Below are positions 9,231 to 19,203 of a DNA stretch of 64,000 nucleotides, one piece after another; within the stretch, counting starts at the first letter, position 1; each line of letters begins with the position of its first letter. The stretch is from the NCBI RefSeq assembly GCF_046195335.1, contig NZ_CP176093.1; one strand, given 5' to 3'. Source of the stretch: Methanospirillum lacunae (GTDB taxonomy: Archaea > Halobacteriota > Methanomicrobia > Methanomicrobiales > Methanospirillaceae). The notes under the pieces are model-generated. The model was not told the DNA's origin, searched no databases, and saw nothing but the letters and a program-made list of their open reading frames with translations. The translations under genes were made by a program, and so were the position numbers.

Positions 9231-12200
9231 ATGAGAGAAAAATTATTGATTGCCATGCTCCTGGCAGGATGCCTCCTGATGGCCCTTGTGCCCGGAGTCT
9301 CGGCTCAGACGTTCAATAACATCGACCAGAATGTCGTCATTAAAGAGGTCCTTCAGGGACACACGATATTCTTCGGTGAAGAACATGTGGATGTGAGTGA
9401 CTGCATGAACTATAACGGGACAGTCTTCCCGTATGCTGTTGCACTCAATGTGGTACGAAACGTTACTGATGCCATAAAGATTGAAAATCCGAAAGACTTT
9501 ACGCTGCCGACTGACAAGCCGGAGAACGACTGGTATCTCTCTCCTGATGGAGTAGTACCATTCTATGCAGCTGATGGGTCTGCAGTCAAGGCATTTACCT
9601 CACAGGAGCCATCTCTCAAGTTCCATATCTGGAATGCAGATACGGACATGAAAGTTGAGAATGTTACCTATCGTGGAAATGTTGCCAGATTCAAGTATGA
9701 TGTCGAGACAAACCTTGATGACATAACAACCCGTCTGGATTACCCGAACGTCGGGTATTATATCAACATGTCCGTGATTGCTCCTGATGGTGAACAGCTT
9801 CTTCAACTGATGACCCTTGATACCCGTAGTGGAATTTCCAAGTACCTCCCGTTGACTGGTCTGAATGTAAACCCATCAGCAGGATGGATTTGGCCTGATA
9901 ACACTCAGCCGGGTGGATCAATTGGCTGGTGGACTGGATGGCGTATTGCTGACACGGGACAAGAGTCTGATTACAGGTATGGACTTGGCACTTACTCGGT
10001 CGTAGCCCTCTGTAACGTAAATAACATGTTCAAGAATCACCAGGTATCGACGTTTACCTGGCAGGAGAACACTCTTACACTTCAGGCCCGGCCACTGAGT
10101 ATAACCAGCACCAGCCCGTCTGGTCGCGATAAATCTTTCACCGCAACAATAACCGGCCTCCCCAACACTGCGTATCAGATCTTCATCTATGACCAGTGCC
10201 CAACCAAACTGACCGGCAAGATCTGTGATCGGCCCCCATTTATTTCCGGAGATCGGACACAGCTTGCTACAAGCGGTATTGTTCTAGATCCTGATGGTGG
10301 AGCATATACAACCGGCCTTAAGTACGTGGTTGACTGTTGCACTCAAAATACCACAATCAGACAATTAGTCCCCTCTGGAGATGCCTTCCCATCAAAGGGT
10401 AATGCAGTTCTTGAATCAGGGACCCGGTATTATGCAAATGTTACGACTGGCCCACAGGGAACTGCAACTGTTCCATTCTGGGTAGACACAACAGTAAACG
10501 CTAGCACCTATACCATTCAGGTTCAGGATATCAACTATCAGCAGAAGGCTGATACCACTGTGACTGTCTCCAAAGGAGCAATCAGTGCATCAGCAATGAC
10601 TGTCAATGGATCTGTCTCAAGTTCCTTCTTTGTAGGAGATGAGATCCGGATAGAAGGAACCAACACAGACAGTAACATGACGTATATCTGGCTTACTGGT
10701 CCTGGTCTGGATCCCTGTGGAGTTAACCTCTATGATCCGACATCCTTCAATCCAGTAAGCGCTGTGGTGTTTGACTCCAAGAATGGACAGACAAATTATT
10801 GGCGTATCGATCCTAACTGGGTTACCAACAATACACCACTCGGACCGGGAGAATATACAATCTGGGTCGCAAGTGTAAATGCAGATGGACGGTTCTGCAC
10901 CTGTAATGGTAACTCTTCAGGCTCCTGCTCTATTGGTGGATGCCTTGGAGTGGCCTGTGAGCGTGGAGTCTGTGAACTGCAGAAATGTCCGGAATGTGGT
11001 GTCATCACATCCATCCCAATCACCCTGGTCAAACCAGATCTGACCGCAGAAGTGAACGATGTAACCCGCTGCTGCTGCCCGGGTTATCCATGTGGAACCC
11101 TTGGTGGCACTGAAGAGATCTTACTGAAAGGGCAGTCTGGTGGAAACAGCTGCAAGCAACTTCAGGTATGGCTCTTTGGGCAGAGCCAGTTTGGCACCAA
11201 GAATTACCTGCTTGCCACCACTCCACTCTACTGTGATTCAACATATTCCTTTGAACTGAATAAGGGACTGTTACAGGCGAATGGTATTGATCTCTGTCAA
11301 CTGACACCTGGAACCTACGATCTGGTAGTTCAGGCTCCTGGAAACAATGGCATGTTCAATATCAGACTCGGCAATACCGAAACAAACGGTGATCGGTATG
11401 TGCTTACAACTATGCCTACACCAGACAGCAGAGCCTTCCAGATTGAAGGAAAGAATGCTCTCTATGGACGTGTTGCCCTTAAGTCACTCCTTGACACCCT
11501 GAATCAGCCTGGTGTTGACGATATCTACGTCCACACCCAGTTCAATCTGTCAGAAAAGAAGTGTGAAGGGAATTATGATTTCTCTGCTGATCGGACCGAA
11601 GGGAACTCCCCACTTACCGTTCAGTTCAATGATACATCCTACAAGCCAGGAGTTGCCTGGGCATGGTCAAGCAACGGTGTTCTCTTCTCTAACGAGCAGA
11701 AACCGAAGTATGTCTTTACCACTCCTGGAAAATACACCATTAAGTTTGATGTTACTGATGATACAGGGGCTGTCAAATCAGTAGTGAAAGAGAGTTACAT
11801 AAATGTTCTCTCATCTCCAAGTGCTGATTTCGTATACTACCCACAGTCTCCTGCAATTAACCAGGTAGTAAACTTCACAGATCAGTCAACTGGCAGCCCA
11901 ACATCCTGGATGTGGAATTTTGGTGATGGAAGCACATCTTCACTCCAGTCTCCTGGTCATGCATATGCTTCAGCTGGAGTGTACAATGTATCGCTTGAGA
12001 TCAGTACCCCATTCGGAATTGGAACACCTGTCACAAAGCAGATAACAGTAGTTCATGACAAGCCTGCTGCCGACTTTGTCGGGACTCCGACGGAATCTTC
12101 GTACTATCCCGCAAGTGTGACCTTCACAGATCTTTCCACCGGTGTTGTAACTGCCTGGAACTGGCAGTTTATCACAGAAGGAAAAGTAGTTGCAACATCT

Positions 12201-12821
12201 ACTGAAAAGAATCCGAAGATTACCTTCAACAATCCTGGTGTATACACAGTAACACTTACCATCACGAATAATGGTGGAACCAGCACTGTTACAAAGAAGG
12301 ATTACATTACCATCGGAACAGGCAGTTACATCTATCTCAAGCCAGGTTACAACCACGTGTCAGTTCCACGTGAGGTTACCAGCAGTTACAACACCTTAAG
12401 TAAGCTCTTTGCAGGTGTTGACAATGCAAGTGTGCCATATGCAATCTATGGTGCAGACAACGGCATGACCAACTGGACCAATGTGAGTGGTGATTACGAA
12501 GTAATTCCACAGGTTGCATATCGTGTCTACTCAACAGCGAATGTGACAATTCAGCCTGCTTACATTGCGAACAAGACCTACTCACGTAATCTTTCTGAAG
12601 GGTGGGAAGGCATTGGTATCATGGCAATGCAGCCAACTCCAGCCAATGTAGCACTTTCCAGCATAGGAGAGAAGTGGGACAAGGTACTGGCCTTTAACCC
12701 GACAACCCAGCGTTGGGAATACCCGATTATCAGGGGTGTCGATGATGACAAGACCATGGATCCGACTGTCGGATATCTTATCCAGATGAATTCGGATGCC
12801 GTGCTTACTGGTGAGGCATAA
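9231..12821 (+). CDS. Large Cys-rich envelope protein, DUF3821-like plus three PKD domains (1196 aa)
   Basis: The ATG at 9231 is chosen over the GTG at 9222 because GGGGTG sits at Shine-Dalgarno distance. A signal peptide (MREKLLIAMLLAGCLLMALV...SAQ) is followed at about residues 35-300 by a region with the motif FFGEEHVDV, resembling the DUF3821 domain of Methanomicrobiales surface proteins. The shared Cys-rich module follows: ICDRPPF near 331, GTNTDS near 477, eight cysteines within about 556-590, RCCCPGYPCG near 613, WLFG near 647 and CQLTPGTYDL near 689. Three PKD domains (781-1030; the first lacks FGDG) precede a C-terminal region with GYNHVSV and GWEGIGI motifs. It is the first gene of a four-gene operon, with one base between its stop and the next ATG. 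Confidence 0.82.
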   Translation: MREKLLIAMLLAGCLLMALVPGVSAQTFNNIDQNVVIKEVLQGHTIFFGEEHVDVSDCMNYNGTVFPYAVALNVVRNVTDAIKIENPKDFTLPTDKPENDWYLSPDGVVPFYAADGSAVKAFTSQEPSLKFHIWNADTDMKVENVTYRGNVARFKYDVETNLDDITTRLDYPNVGYYINMSVIAPDGEQLLQLMTLDTRSGISKYLPLTGLNVNPSAGWIWPDNTQPGGSIGWWTGWRIADTGQESDYRYGLGTYSVVALCNVNNMFKNHQVSTFTWQENTLTLQARPLSITSTSPSGRDKSFTATITGLPNTAYQIFIYDQCPTKLTGKICDRPPFISGDRTQLATSGIVLDPDGGAYTTGLKYVVDCCTQNTTIRQLVPSGDAFPSKGNAVLESGTRYYANVTTGPQGTATVPFWVDTTVNASTYTIQVQDINYQQKADTTVTVSKGAISASAMTVNGSVSSSFFVGDEIRIEGTNTDSNMTYIWLTGPGLDPCGVNLYDPTSFNPVSAVVFDSKNGQTNYWRIDPNWVTNNTPLGPGEYTIWVASVNADGRFCTCNGNSSGSCSIGGCLGVACERGVCELQKCPECGVITSIPITLVKPDLTAEVNDVTRCCCPGYPCGTLGGTEEILLKGQSGGNSCKQLQVWLFGQSQFGTKNYLLATTPLYCDSTYSFELNKGLLQANGIDLCQLTPGTYDLVVQAPGNNGMFNIRLGNTETNGDRYVLTTMPTPDSRAFQIEGKNALYGRVALKSLLDTLNQPGVDDIYVHTQFNLSEKKCEGNYDFSADRTEGNSPLTVQFNDTSYKPGVAWAWSSNGVLFSNEQKPKYVFTTPGKYTIKFDVTDDTGAVKSVVKESYINVLSSPSADFVYYPQSPAINQVVNFTDQSTGSPTSWMWNFGDGSTSSLQSPGHAYASAGVYNVSLEISTPFGIGTPVTKQITVVHDKPAADFVGTPTESSYYPASVTFTDLSTGVVTAWNWQFITEGKVVATSTEKNPKITFNNPGVYTVTLTITNNGGTSTVTKKDYITIGTGSYIYLKPGYNHVSVPREVTSSYNTLSKLFAGVDNASVPYAIYGADNGMTNWTNVSGDYEVIPQVAYRVYSTANVTIQPAYIANKTYSRNLSEGWEGIGIMAMQPTPANVALSSIGEKWDKVLAFNPTTQRWEYPIIRGVDDDKTMDPTVGYLIQMNSDAVLTGEA

Positions 12822-12822
12822 G

Positions 12823-15800
12823 ATGACATCCATACTCAGACGAATTATGATCTGTGCCCTCCTCCTCCTGGTTATCGGGGGGGGAATGGCAGTATCTGCA
12901 GAGGAGATAAAGCAGGTACTCCCTGAGTTCCTTACCGGAACTGTATATGTCGGGACTGCTACAGCATCTCCAGGTCTTGTTGTTTCTGCAGATATCAAAG
13001 GAGTAGATGCTGGAACAGCGACAGTTATGTCGAAGGGAATTTATGGTAATGATACCATCCCGATGATGGTCCAGTCTGGTGCCAACGAGTCTCTTCGTGG
13101 ATCAACTGTTACCTTCTGGCTCAATGGAGTTCAGGCAGAAGAGACTACCACCTATGAACCAGGTATCACTCTTCCGCTTGATTTACATTTTCCAAATGCA
13201 GCCCTTAATGCGTTAAACGTTATTCCTCAGGGTGGGGATGTATTCCTTGGAGAAGAAGGCCTTGATGTTTCACTCTTCTTAAATGATGGGGATACTATTG
13301 CCTGGTTCAGTTCCACCTCTGATAAAGCCCTTACAGAACCTTCAGCAACAGTCACTGTCGATTATGCAAAAAGTTTCTTTATTGATCCATCTCAGTTCAC
13401 TGGCAAACTTGGATACTGGTGGATTTGGAGTGGTTCCAAAGCCAAACAGGTTGCCTTCATTGTAAAGGATCCAACTGTTGGAATGCGTATCTGGAATCAG
13501 AATGAGGATCAGGATATTGCCAATGACGGTAGCAAGATTACTGCCGGCAACATGGTGAACTTCCGTATTGATTCGAACCTGTACTCCGCCATCACTCAAC
13601 GTGGTGCAAACCTTTCAGACTCACAAAAGGGCATCATTAACATTGTTGGTTCATCAAATACGACCCAGGTTACCTACCAGACCCTTCAGGGAACTCTGGC
13701 AAATGTATCTGGTCAGGATATTTCACTCAGGAAACTTGTAGTTGATAAAAACCCCTGGTTCTGGCCAAAGAACGACAAGACAACATCTGGTTGGAACACC
13801 GGGGCACGTGCAACCGATGAATCTCGCCTCTATCCGAATGGTGAATACAAGTTCTATGCAGAAGTAAACCTGAACAACATCAAGAAGAATTATTCAGGCA
13901 CGCCAATCGGTCACTCTGTTTCATCCACTATCAGTGCAACACTTGTTGACGAGAGCATCGAGGTCGCAATCAACTCGACCACTATCACCCGTGGACACTC
14001 ATTCTATGTCACAATAGGAGGAAAACCGGGCAAGAAGTACATCATCTCGATCATGGAATGCCCGAACAGTACCACGAGTGTTACTGACTGTGGCGACCTG
14101 AAGATGAGTGGTGCAGCCTGTGAGCGCCCGCCGATGATTGAGCCAAATCAGTCTGGCGTTGCGAACGGTAAGATTGTCTTTGATCCTGAAGCCGGAGCAT
14201 TCACCATTGGTAACACCGCACTTGCTCCTGACTGCTGTGGCAGAGCCAAGATCATCAGGGACACTGTGCCAACTGATGATAAGCCAAATGCAAAGGATGT
14301 ACTCTACAACGGTGTGTATTACTATGCAGAGGTAACCACTGACGGAGACAACGATCCATCACCAGGATATAGAACCGTTCAGTTCAATGCAGGTGCTGAT
14401 ATTGCACCAGACCGAACCTATCGTATCCATGTGCAGAATGTGGACTCTGATCCAAGTAAGGTTCTTACTGGAGACAATCTGATCACAGTCAACAAGGGTG
14501 CCATCACTATGAGCATCAACGGTACTGCTCCGTTCTACCTTGGTGACTCGATTACTCTGTCAGGAACCAACACCGATTCGACTTATGTCTATCTCTTCAT
14601 GACCGGGTCCAACTGCCAGAACAAGTGTGGTAATGATCTACTCTACATCAAGAAGGCAGACGCAGCCAACAGTGTCGTTCAGCCATTCCTTGACTCGATC
14701 AACTATGGTTGTATTCAGGAAGCGGAGCAGTTTACAGCGATTAAGGTCCCGGTTAATTCCGATGGAACCTGGAAGTATGTCTGGAAGACGGCTAACGTCC
14801 CGATTAACCCGGGAACGTACACCATATATGCATCCAGCCTTCCGGTCAACGCCTGCTGTGTAGAGTGTGCATGCACTGCAGTGACAACTGCTGATATCAC
14901 GCTTGATGAACCGTGCTTTGCAGGAACAATCACACCAAAGGTAATTACAAAACCGATCGAGTGCTGTGCAAGCGGGTGCAAAGCAACATCACTTGATGAG
15001 GTGTTGCTCGAAGGATCAGCATGTGGGTTCCCACACACCAGTAGTGGCAATAACACTACTAGTGAACTGAACATGTGGATCTTTGGTGAAAACAAGGTTG
15101 GTAACGACAAGTACGTCAACGCCAAGATTCCGGTTTACAATGATGACACCTTCAAGGTCAACCTGCTGAACTACGTCCAGTTCTGTGATCTCAAACCAGG
15201 TCAGTACACCGTTATACTCCAGCACCCGATGTACAACCACAAGTTTGACCTCCTGAAAGAGACTGATGTCAGGTCACCAATTGATCCCAACCAGATCTGG
15301 ATGGTTACCTCCTATCCAGTTGAGTGGAGCAAACTCTTCCCACTCGATGGTCCCGGATACTACCAGGGAAGTCAGGCTGTTAGCGAGATCAAGAAGTACG
15401 ATGAACAGAATCTGATCGATGATCAGTTCCTCTACCTCAACTTCACTCTCGTTGACAACAGAGTCCCGACTGCTGCATTCATCGGAACCCCGACATCAGG
15501 GAACAAACCACTTGAAGTCCAGTTCACTGACAAGTCAACCGGAGACGATCTGACCTCATGGAGCTGGGACTTTGGTGACAAGACCACTTCCACAGATCAG
15601 AACCCGAAGCACACCTATAGTGAGGCTGGCAAGTACTCAGTCACACTCACCGTGATGAACAACAACGGTGACAAAGATGCGGTAACGACCACCGATTATA
15701 TCACTGTTAAGGATTCGAGTATCAATGCAGACTTCTCTGCTGCCCCCACATCAGGGGCAGCACCTTTGAAGGTCCAGTTCACCGATAAGACAACCGGCTC

Positions 15801-16512
15801 TCCAAGCAACTGGTTCTGGGACTTTGGTGATGGTTCAACCTCAACTGGTGTTCAAAATCCAGCCCACACGTATCAGTTTGGAGGCAAGTACACTGTCACT
15901 CTTACTGCAACGCTTGGTGACGAGGTAGATCGCGAGGTCAAGAAGGATTACATCCAGGTTGCTGGCGGAGTTCAACCAACTCTGACACCAGCCCCGATTG
16001 ATCCAACCAACATCACCCTCTACAGTGGATGGAACTTTGTTTCAGTGGCCCGGACTCTCTCAGATTCAGCAAGTAATGCCAGCGATGTGTTCGGTAGAGT
16101 TCCAACCGGCGGACACGCAATCTGGAGTTATGAACCATCGAGCCAGTACTGGGATCAGGTTCTCACAAGCACCAAGATTGAGCCTCTCTATGGATACTGG
16201 GTCTACTCAGTGTCACCAACCACAATCAACCTGACATTTAAGAACAACGTGGTTCAGACTCCGCCAACAAGAAGTCTCCCTTCCGGTTGGGCAGCGATAG
16301 GATTTACCGGCGCAACTCCGTCAACTGCTAAAGATACCCTCAGTTCGGTTAAGAGCTCATGGATCTATGCCCGTGGATTTGATAACCAGCGGCAGCAGTG
16401 GGAACAGACCATGGTCAATGGTGGCCAGGGTGAGAACACTTATCTCTATCCATCGAAGGGATACTGGCTCTATATGGAGACTCCCGGTACCCTTGCTGCC
16501 ATCGGTGTGTGA
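12823..16512 (+). CDS. Large Cys-rich envelope protein, paralogue of the upstream gene (1229 aa)
   Basis: The ATG at 12823 follows the preceding TAA by one base and has GGTGAGG upstream; an upstream in-frame ATG at 12796 would only add a poor leader. After the signal peptide (residues 1-27) comes one copy of the FYG-type domain (about 36-120), then a DUF3821-like region (motif VFLGEEGLDV near 135). The shared Cys-rich module follows: ACERPP near 432, GTNTDS near 581, NACCVECAC near 676, ECCASGC near 713, WIFG near 752. Two PKD domains occupy about 882-1045. The C terminus (1065-1229) carries GWNFVSV and GWAAIGF, as in the upstream protein. The stop overlaps the next start, indicating coupled translation. 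Confidence 0.82.
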   Translation: MTSILRRIMICALLLLVIGGGMAVSAEEIKQVLPEFLTGTVYVGTATASPGLVVSADIKGVDAGTATVMSKGIYGNDTIPMMVQSGANESLRGSTVTFWLNGVQAEETTTYEPGITLPLDLHFPNAALNALNVIPQGGDVFLGEEGLDVSLFLNDGDTIAWFSSTSDKALTEPSATVTVDYAKSFFIDPSQFTGKLGYWWIWSGSKAKQVAFIVKDPTVGMRIWNQNEDQDIANDGSKITAGNMVNFRIDSNLYSAITQRGANLSDSQKGIINIVGSSNTTQVTYQTLQGTLANVSGQDISLRKLVVDKNPWFWPKNDKTTSGWNTGARATDESRLYPNGEYKFYAEVNLNNIKKNYSGTPIGHSVSSTISATLVDESIEVAINSTTITRGHSFYVTIGGKPGKKYIISIMECPNSTTSVTDCGDLKMSGAACERPPMIEPNQSGVANGKIVFDPEAGAFTIGNTALAPDCCGRAKIIRDTVPTDDKPNAKDVLYNGVYYYAEVTTDGDNDPSPGYRTVQFNAGADIAPDRTYRIHVQNVDSDPSKVLTGDNLITVNKGAITMSINGTAPFYLGDSITLSGTNTDSTYVYLFMTGSNCQNKCGNDLLYIKKADAANSVVQPFLDSINYGCIQEAEQFTAIKVPVNSDGTWKYVWKTANVPINPGTYTIYASSLPVNACCVECACTAVTTADITLDEPCFAGTITPKVITKPIECCASGCKATSLDEVLLEGSACGFPHTSSGNNTTSELNMWIFGENKVGNDKYVNAKIPVYNDDTFKVNLLNYVQFCDLKPGQYTVILQHPMYNHKFDLLKETDVRSPIDPNQIWMVTSYPVEWSKLFPLDGPGYYQGSQAVSEIKKYDEQNLIDDQFLYLNFTLVDNRVPTAAFIGTPTSGNKPLEVQFTDKSTGDDLTSWSWDFGDKTTSTDQNPKHTYSEAGKYSVTLTVMNNNGDKDAVTTTDYITVKDSSINADFSAAPTSGAAPLKVQFTDKTTGSPSNWFWDFGDGSTSTGVQNPAHTYQFGGKYTVTLTATLGDEVDREVKKDYIQVAGGVQPTLTPAPIDPTNITLYSGWNFVSVARTLSDSASNASDVFGRVPTGGHAIWSYEPSSQYWDQVLTSTKIEPLYGYWVYSVSPTTINLTFKNNVVQTPPTRSLPSGWAAIGFTGATPSTAKDTLSSVKSSWIYARGFDNQRQQWEQTMVNGGQGENTYLYPSKGYWLYMETPGTLAAIGV

Positions 16513-19154
16513 GAAAAATGTCAGCAGTATCTGTAGCCTCACGGGCAGGCCTGGCTACAATACTCCTTTTTTCCCTGATAACAATTGCATTAGCCGGTGC
16601 TCCGGCACTTCCGTGTGAATTCTACGGAACGGTAACTATCGGGGGTAGTCCTGCCCCTGTGGGAACTATTGTTGTAGCAAAATTGGGAGACCAGGAGCGT
16701 GGCCAGTTTGTTCTTGAAAAAGATGGGACCCTTGGAGGGTCTGGCACTTTTGACAAGCGTCTTAAAGTAGTTGCTGAAGATTCTGATCTTTCCGGGGGAA
16801 CTCCGAAAGTATCATTCTGGATTGATGGCCAGAAAGCATCACCTGAAGCGTCATTTGTTCCAGGAACAAGCAACGAAGTAACATTATCACTTGGAGGAGA
16901 TTCTGCAAGTGCTAAGGTCATTGAACCTTCTGCATCTCCAGCTCCCACATCCGTAGCAAAACCTGTTCAGCAATCATCTGAACCAACAGTTAAGGTGACT
17001 GCTGTTCCGATTCCACTTTCGCCCTCACCAGATCCATCGATTCCTGTAATGCCTTTACCGGAAAGGCAGCTAGTAACTCCTGTTGAAATATCAGCAGATT
17101 TCGGTTCTGACATTCAGTCTGGATCAGCTCCACTCACAGTTCACTTCAAAGACCGTTCATCTGGTCAACCGACGATGTGGTCATGGGACTTTGGAGATGG
17201 ACAAAGTGATATGATTGCTGATCCCGTTCACACTTACGATAAGGAGGGAACGTACACTGTCACCCTTACTGTATCTTCACAGAGTGGTGGAACTGATACC
17301 GAGACAAAATCAGGATTTATCACTGTTGTCAAACCGGGCAAATTAGTAGCAGATTTTACCGCTGATCCGACAACCGGTAAGTCTCCACTCATGGTTCATT
17401 TCAGAGACACATCAAGTGGTATGCCTGGTTCATGGAAATGGGACTTCGGGGACGGACAGACAGATACGCAGAAGGATCCTGTTCATCAGTATGATCTGCC
17501 GGGAACGTATACTGTCTCGCTCATGGTGAAGGATGGGCATGGTGCTGAAAGTACCAAGCAGAAAGATGCATTCATTACAGTTTTAGTTCCTGGTGGACTC
17601 GAAGCTGACTTCTCAGCTGAACCAATAAATGGTGTTGCGCCACTCAATGTGAGGTTTACTGATAAATCACAAGGTTCACCCACTCTCTGGTCATGGGATT
17701 TCGGGGATGGGAAGTCAGATCTGGTAGCAAATCCCGTTCATGTCTTTGACAATCCGGGTAACTATACTGTTACCTTAACAGTCACCAACCAGGAAGGTGC
17801 AATCTCCACCAAAGTACTCAAAGAGTACGTAAAGGCAATGGTGGAACCAACCCCGGTTCCCACGTTGACTGTAGTACCTGTTCCTCAGGTTCCTGAAACC
17901 TTCTATGGTACTGTTGAACTCTACGGTCAGCCGATTTCAGTTGGTGGTACCGTGGAAGCCCGGGCAACCAGTTATAACATCAGTGGTCCGTACAATCCGA
18001 TCAAGACAGCAAAGGGTGTCTTTGGAAAGACCGGGACATTCTCGCCTAAGATGCAGATTCAGGGAATTCCTGCAGGTACTGAATTAGAATTCTACGTTGC
18101 AGACGAGAGTTACAGTCAGTTACGGGCATATGTGAAATCAGAGAATGGAACACTTCTCTGGACGATTCCATATGAACCAGGGAAAGAGAAGAGTCTTGAA
18201 CTGGTAGCAACAGGGCGCCAGCCTGATGTAATTCCGACGATCCCGGTAACGCCAATTCCGACAAGCAGTTGTCCCGGTGTTCCTTCAATTCCAATGACCT
18301 TCTCCGGAGATCTTCATATTGCAACAGGCAGTGAATATCTTGAGGATAATAGTTCTTGTGAAAACTGTGATCCGAATGGAGTGGTGGACACTGTCATTGA
18401 AGCACGGATAGAGGGATACGATGTGAGTGGGTCGCAGAACCCGATCACCATGACCTCTCCATCATACTTTGGTGGTGGAAACAGTTCATGGTCTGATAAA
18501 CTTGCTCTTCAGGGCAGGTGTGTTCCTGAAGGTTCCAACATTACATTCTGGGTAACAACACCGAACTGGCAGGTTCCTGCACCTGCATTAATCCGTGATG
18601 GTTCAAACTTCACCAGAGATGTCACCTACGGGGCGTCAACAGATAATGAGAACCTGCATTTATGGGTGGGAGCAGTTCCCACAGTAAAACCGACTGTCAC
18701 TCCTACTCCGACTCCGGAGGCCTGGTCTCCGCAGAAGTTCTATGGGAAAGCTGAATTTAACGGCTACCCGCTCAGGGTAGGTGACCGGGTTATGGCAACT
18801 ACTGAAGGTGTTGACCTTAACAGTCCGACTAACCCGATCTCATCAGTACAGTTTGGTGAGTTTGGTGACCCTAATGGCAACGAAATGCTCACTGTCGAGG
18901 TCCCTTATACAGCTCTCAACCAGAGTGATCCAATTACATTCTGGATCAAACCCCAGGGCTTTGAGTACTGGTATAAGGCACGGGTTAAGAATCCGTTGTC
19001 AACCGACACCTGGAAACAGAGTTATCCATTTACTCCGGGTTCAATTACGAACCTGCAACTCACTTCAACGGATCGTGAAGAGTTCAGATACTTCTACGAT
19101 ATCGTAACAAATGTCAAAAATGTCATCATGCCTGATGACTACACCGGATGGTAA
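16509..19154 (+). CDS. Secreted protein with three PKD and four FYG-type repeat domains (881 aa)
   Basis: The GTG at 16509 overlaps the previous TGA (GTGTGA); an ATG at 16518 is an equally possible start. The signal peptide ends near residue 30. Domain order: FYG-type repeat 1 (about 36-130, opening CEFYGTV), Pro/Ser linker, three PKD domains with WSWDFGDG or WKWDFGDG cores (195-445), then FYG-type repeats 2 (from 463), 3 (from 595, longer, with an SCENC insertion) and 4 (from 742, opening QKFYGKAEF). Each FYG unit is about 95-130 residues and contains a G-x-P-x-x-V-G-x-x-V-x-A strand and a late [IV]-x-F-[WY] strand. No anchor is seen. It probably assembles with the products of the neighbouring genes. 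Confidence 0.8.
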   Translation: MRKMSAVSVASRAGLATILLFSLITIALAGAPALPCEFYGTVTIGGSPAPVGTIVVAKLGDQERGQFVLEKDGTLGGSGTFDKRLKVVAEDSDLSGGTPKVSFWIDGQKASPEASFVPGTSNEVTLSLGGDSASAKVIEPSASPAPTSVAKPVQQSSEPTVKVTAVPIPLSPSPDPSIPVMPLPERQLVTPVEISADFGSDIQSGSAPLTVHFKDRSSGQPTMWSWDFGDGQSDMIADPVHTYDKEGTYTVTLTVSSQSGGTDTETKSGFITVVKPGKLVADFTADPTTGKSPLMVHFRDTSSGMPGSWKWDFGDGQTDTQKDPVHQYDLPGTYTVSLMVKDGHGAESTKQKDAFITVLVPGGLEADFSAEPINGVAPLNVRFTDKSQGSPTLWSWDFGDGKSDLVANPVHVFDNPGNYTVTLTVTNQEGAISTKVLKEYVKAMVEPTPVPTLTVVPVPQVPETFYGTVELYGQPISVGGTVEARATSYNISGPYNPIKTAKGVFGKTGTFSPKMQIQGIPAGTELEFYVADESYSQLRAYVKSENGTLLWTIPYEPGKEKSLELVATGRQPDVIPTIPVTPIPTSSCPGVPSIPMTFSGDLHIATGSEYLEDNSSCENCDPNGVVDTVIEARIEGYDVSGSQNPITMTSPSYFGGGNSSWSDKLALQGRCVPEGSNITFWVTTPNWQVPAPALIRDGSNFTRDVTYGASTDNENLHLWVGAVPTVKPTVTPTPTPEAWSPQKFYGKAEFNGYPLRVGDRVMATTEGVDLNSPTNPISSVQFGEFGDPNGNEMLTVEVPYTALNQSDPITFWIKPQGFEYWYKARVKNPLSTDTWKQSYPFTPGSITNLQLTSTDREEFRYFYDIVTNVKNVIMPDDYTGW

Positions 19155-19203
19155 ATCGGTAAAAGGCAGGGAATTAATTCCCAGTTTTTTTAGAGTGATT
19201 TTT

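Noticed and set aside
11970..12356. Long open frames on the - strand inside the PKD and surface genes
   Set aside because: They are antisense to well-supported protein domains, have no homology-like motifs and no ribosome binding sites; their openness follows from the codon use of the sense gene.
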